From Chondrus crispus (lineage: Eukaryota; Rhodophyta; Florideophyceae; Gigartinales; Gigartinaceae): DNA of 64,000 nucleotides. The first letter of the stretch is position 1; every line of letters begins with the position of its first letter. Below are positions 62,157-64,000 of this stretch, in pieces. The notes under the pieces were generated by a model, which saw only the letters and a program-made list of their open reading frames with translations, made no database searches and was not told where the DNA came from. The stretch is from assembly GCF_000350225.1 (NCBI RefSeq), contig NW_005178862.1, positions 186,001 to 250,000 on the forward strand, read 5' to 3'. The position numbers were made by a program, and so were the translations under genes.

Positions 62157-64000
62157 ATGAAATTCTCTCGTGGCATTGCCCATCCTCTGGGGCCATCCGT
62201 CGTCCATCGAGCTTCACAACTCCCGCTGCTGGACGTCAATTTTGCAGTATTCGCGCGCGTCCCAACTCTCACACTTCTGCTTTTTCCTCCCCTGACATCC
62301 TCCTGTCCTGTGCGCGATCCCTACGCCTCTGTTCCGTTCAAGAACCGGACAGGAGATGTGTGGCACGTGCTTGTGCACGACTTGAATCCTGACGTCACGT
62401 ACGCTCTCACCACACCTGGTGCTGCAAATCGGATCCTGTCAGACCCCTACGCTCGTTGGCTTGAATCGCCAGGATGTGAGAAGTGGATGACTGTCGAGGG
62501 AGAAAACTTCAAGGGAGAGGGAGGCTGCCAAGAATCTGCTCAGAATGCAATGGCGTTCTTGAAGTCTTTCCCACGCCTCAACGGGCTTCAAATCAAATAT
62601 CCTTTCACTCTCTGTCGCTTCACCGCACCGGAAAATTCTCGGCGTTTCGACTGGGGGAATGACAGTGCCCCGAGCATCGGCTACGAAAATCTTATCATCT
62701 ACGAAGCGCATGTCCGCGCTCTTTCCCATGATGGAACTTTCGCAAGCGCCAAAACTGCCATACCATACCTCAAATGGTTAGGAATCACAGCTCTCCAGCT
62801 GATGCCCGTTTTTGAATTCAATGAAGTAGAGATGGGAGCGATGAACAGTGATTATAAACTGATATCGGATCAAGAAGTTTCCCGAAAAGCTCCAGTTGAA
62901 CGGCCTGGAAACTGGTGGGGGTATAATCCCATGTCCTGGTTTTCACCAATGAATCGATATGCCAGCCGTGCGGGCGGTGGAGCGGCCGAGCTGAAAGAAT
63001 TGGTCCAAGCGTTACATGAAAACGGAATCGAATGTTTCCTAGATGTTGTCTACAATCATTCCGCCAATGCAAGTTGTTCCTTACACTTCTTGAATGTCCA
63101 GCAGTTTTACTACATTGGAAAATCGAAAAACGATTCGTTCCAGCATAGCAATATATCGGGCTGTGGGAACACACTCTCTCCAAACAGCCCAATGATGCTT
63201 CAATTAGTTTTAGATAGCCTCCGGTGGTTTGTAACGGAGTACAGAATTGACGGGTTTCGAATCGATGCGGCCGGTGTGCTCTGTCGAGATCCAAGTGGGG
63301 CCCCCATCACTGGCCCCGAAGTAATTGACCACATTTGTTCCGATCCCGTGTTGAAGAATGTTAAACTGATCGTCGAGGGGTGGGACGCAGGTGATCAGAT
63401 TGGGTCTGGGAACATGCTGCTAGGATCGAAAACTGGTTTCCCAAGAGGCGACCGGTTCTGTGAATGGAACGTGGAGTGGCGAGACGCGGTGCGACGATTT
63501 TTCCGCGGGGACAAGGGATCCTCAAAGCCTTTTTGCAAGGCCCTACGTGGATCTCCTAGCCTGTTTAAGGTCCCCAATCAAGTCTCTAAACCTAGACCCT
63601 TGGGGGCGCATCACGGAGTGAACTTTGTTGCTTGTCATGACGGCTTTAGTATGGCAGATGTGGTGAGCTACCGCAAACGGAAGAATACGGACGGCTACGC
63701 TGAAGTCTCGTTTAACTGTGGGGCAGAAGGAGAAACACCAGATCCACAAATTCGTGCAAAAAGGGCTCAGCAACTGAGAAACTTTGTGTTTGCCCTCGCT
63801 GTGTCTCGAGGGGTTCCAATGATAACACAAGGGGATGAATTTGGCTTTTCGAAACAAGGGATCAGCAATTCTTGGAATAATCCTCAGCTATTTGCCGCAA
63901 CACTTCCTGACTCTCCGCAGCAATGCGATTCATTCGAGAGCCTTATACTATTTACAAGAGAAATGTTGAAGTTGCGATCATCACGTGACGTGTTGACAAG
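62157..64000 (+). CDS. Isoamylase-type glycogen/starch debranching enzyme, 3' end outside window
   Basis: Open from ATG 62157 to the window edge without a stop (about 614 codons). An N-terminal CBM48-like region (PFKNRTGDVWHVLVHDLNPDVTYAL...SDPYARWLE) is followed by a GH13 barrel with all four conserved regions: FLDVVYNHS (I), GFRIDAAGV (II, nucleophile Asp), LIVEGWDAG (III, acid/base Glu) and FVACHDGFSMADVVSY (IV). The last is diagnostic of isoamylases, which cut alpha-1,6 branches. In red algae such enzymes shape cytosolic floridean starch. No clear transit peptide is visible. Which isoamylase isoform it is cannot be told. Confidence 0.9.
   Translation, partial: MKFSRGIAHPLGPSVVHRASQLPLLDVNFAVFARVPTLTLLLFPPLTSSCPVRDPYASVPFKNRTGDVWHVLVHDLNPDVTYALTTPGAANRILSDPYARWLESPGCEKWMTVEGENFKGEGGCQESAQNAMAFLKSFPRLNGLQIKYPFTLCRFTAPENSRRFDWGNDSAPSIGYENLIIYEAHVRALSHDGTFASAKTAIPYLKWLGITALQLMPVFEFNEVEMGAMNSDYKLISDQEVSRKAPVERPGNWWGYNPMSWFSPMNRYASRAGGGAAELKELVQALHENGIECFLDVVYNHSANASCSLHFLNVQQFYYIGKSKNDSFQHSNISGCGNTLSPNSPMMLQLVLDSLRWFVTEYRIDGFRIDAAGVLCRDPSGAPITGPEVIDHICSDPVLKNVKLIVEGWDAGDQIGSGNMLLGSKTGFPRGDRFCEWNVEWRDAVRRFFRGDKGSSKPFCKALRGSPSLFKVPNQVSKPRPLGAHHGVNFVACHDGFSMADVVSYRKRKNTDGYAEVSFNCGAEGETPDPQIRAKRAQQLRNFVFALAVSRGVPMITQGDEFGFSKQGISNSWNNPQLFAATLPDSPQQCDSFESLILFTREMLKLRSSRDVLT

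Noticed and set aside
62439..63857. Minus-strand frames of 60-158 residues
   Set aside because: Antisense shadows of the isoamylase reading frame, which carries all four GH13 motifs.

Overview
This window is nuclear DNA from a eukaryote. It is most consistent with a red alga of the florideophyte type, such as the Chondrus/Gracilaria lineage; this is inference from content, not a database match. A dense island of almost intron-free housekeeping genes (about 34.5-53.4 kb) is embedded in layered transposon debris, a plastid-type GSII glutamine synthetase carries a transit-like leader, and an isoamylase of the floridean-starch type runs off the right edge.

Layout. 1-3.7 kb: 5' half of an LTR retrotransposon on the minus strand (gag, zinc knuckle, retropepsin). 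4.6-5.06 kb: a 102-bp tandem repeat and a perfect palindrome. 5.4-9.25 kb: decayed tnp2/CACTA-like transposase (+). 9.3-17.7 kb: the most unusual locus. A near-identical inverted repeat (about 12.34-12.82 and 13.43-13.91 kb) drives two divergent gene sets: leftward, a protein with a beta-class amino-DNA-methyltransferase (DPPY, then an FSGT motif I) followed by a SET-like domain; rightward, a ParB/Srx-fold protein followed by a 2-oxoglutarate/Fe(II) dioxygenase. The spacer between the arms carries three copies of a 19-bp near-palindrome on a 65-bp period. 18.4-21.4 kb: a 67-bp satellite, a Tudor/Agenet-like gene and a basic coiled-coil gene. 21.7-22.3 kb: LTR-like relic with covarying hairpins. 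23.4-27.7 kb: piggyBac-like transposase with an apparent PD-(D/E)XK insertion. 28.3-31.7 kb: PIF/Harbinger-type element with its SANT protein. 32.2-33.5 kb: a second, intact DDE transposase.

34.5-53.1 kb is the host island: WD40-like protein, CSN1, SLBP, MED11-like, DUF1664, a duplicated-domain fucosyltransferase-like glycosyltransferase, ADAL-type deaminase, RPA1, UTP15 (one intron) and glutamine synthetase. 53.8-59.5 kb: three pogo/Tigger-related elements, one split by a solo LTR. 60.07-60.32 kb: a two-exon 47-residue basic protein gene. 62.2-64 kb: isoamylase, partial.

Two cross-cutting signals stand out. (1) In-frame interruptions of otherwise coherent transposon reading frames are TAG in 10 of the 12 cases I could trace, and four of those ten are followed by CAG or CAA. 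(2) The writer/reader/eraser-like combination at 9.3-20.4 kb (DNA methyltransferase, SET, ParB, dioxygenase, Tudor-like) looks like a mobile chromatin- and DNA-modification cassette. Starts given here use ATG where one exists; some open frames have none, and these are flagged.
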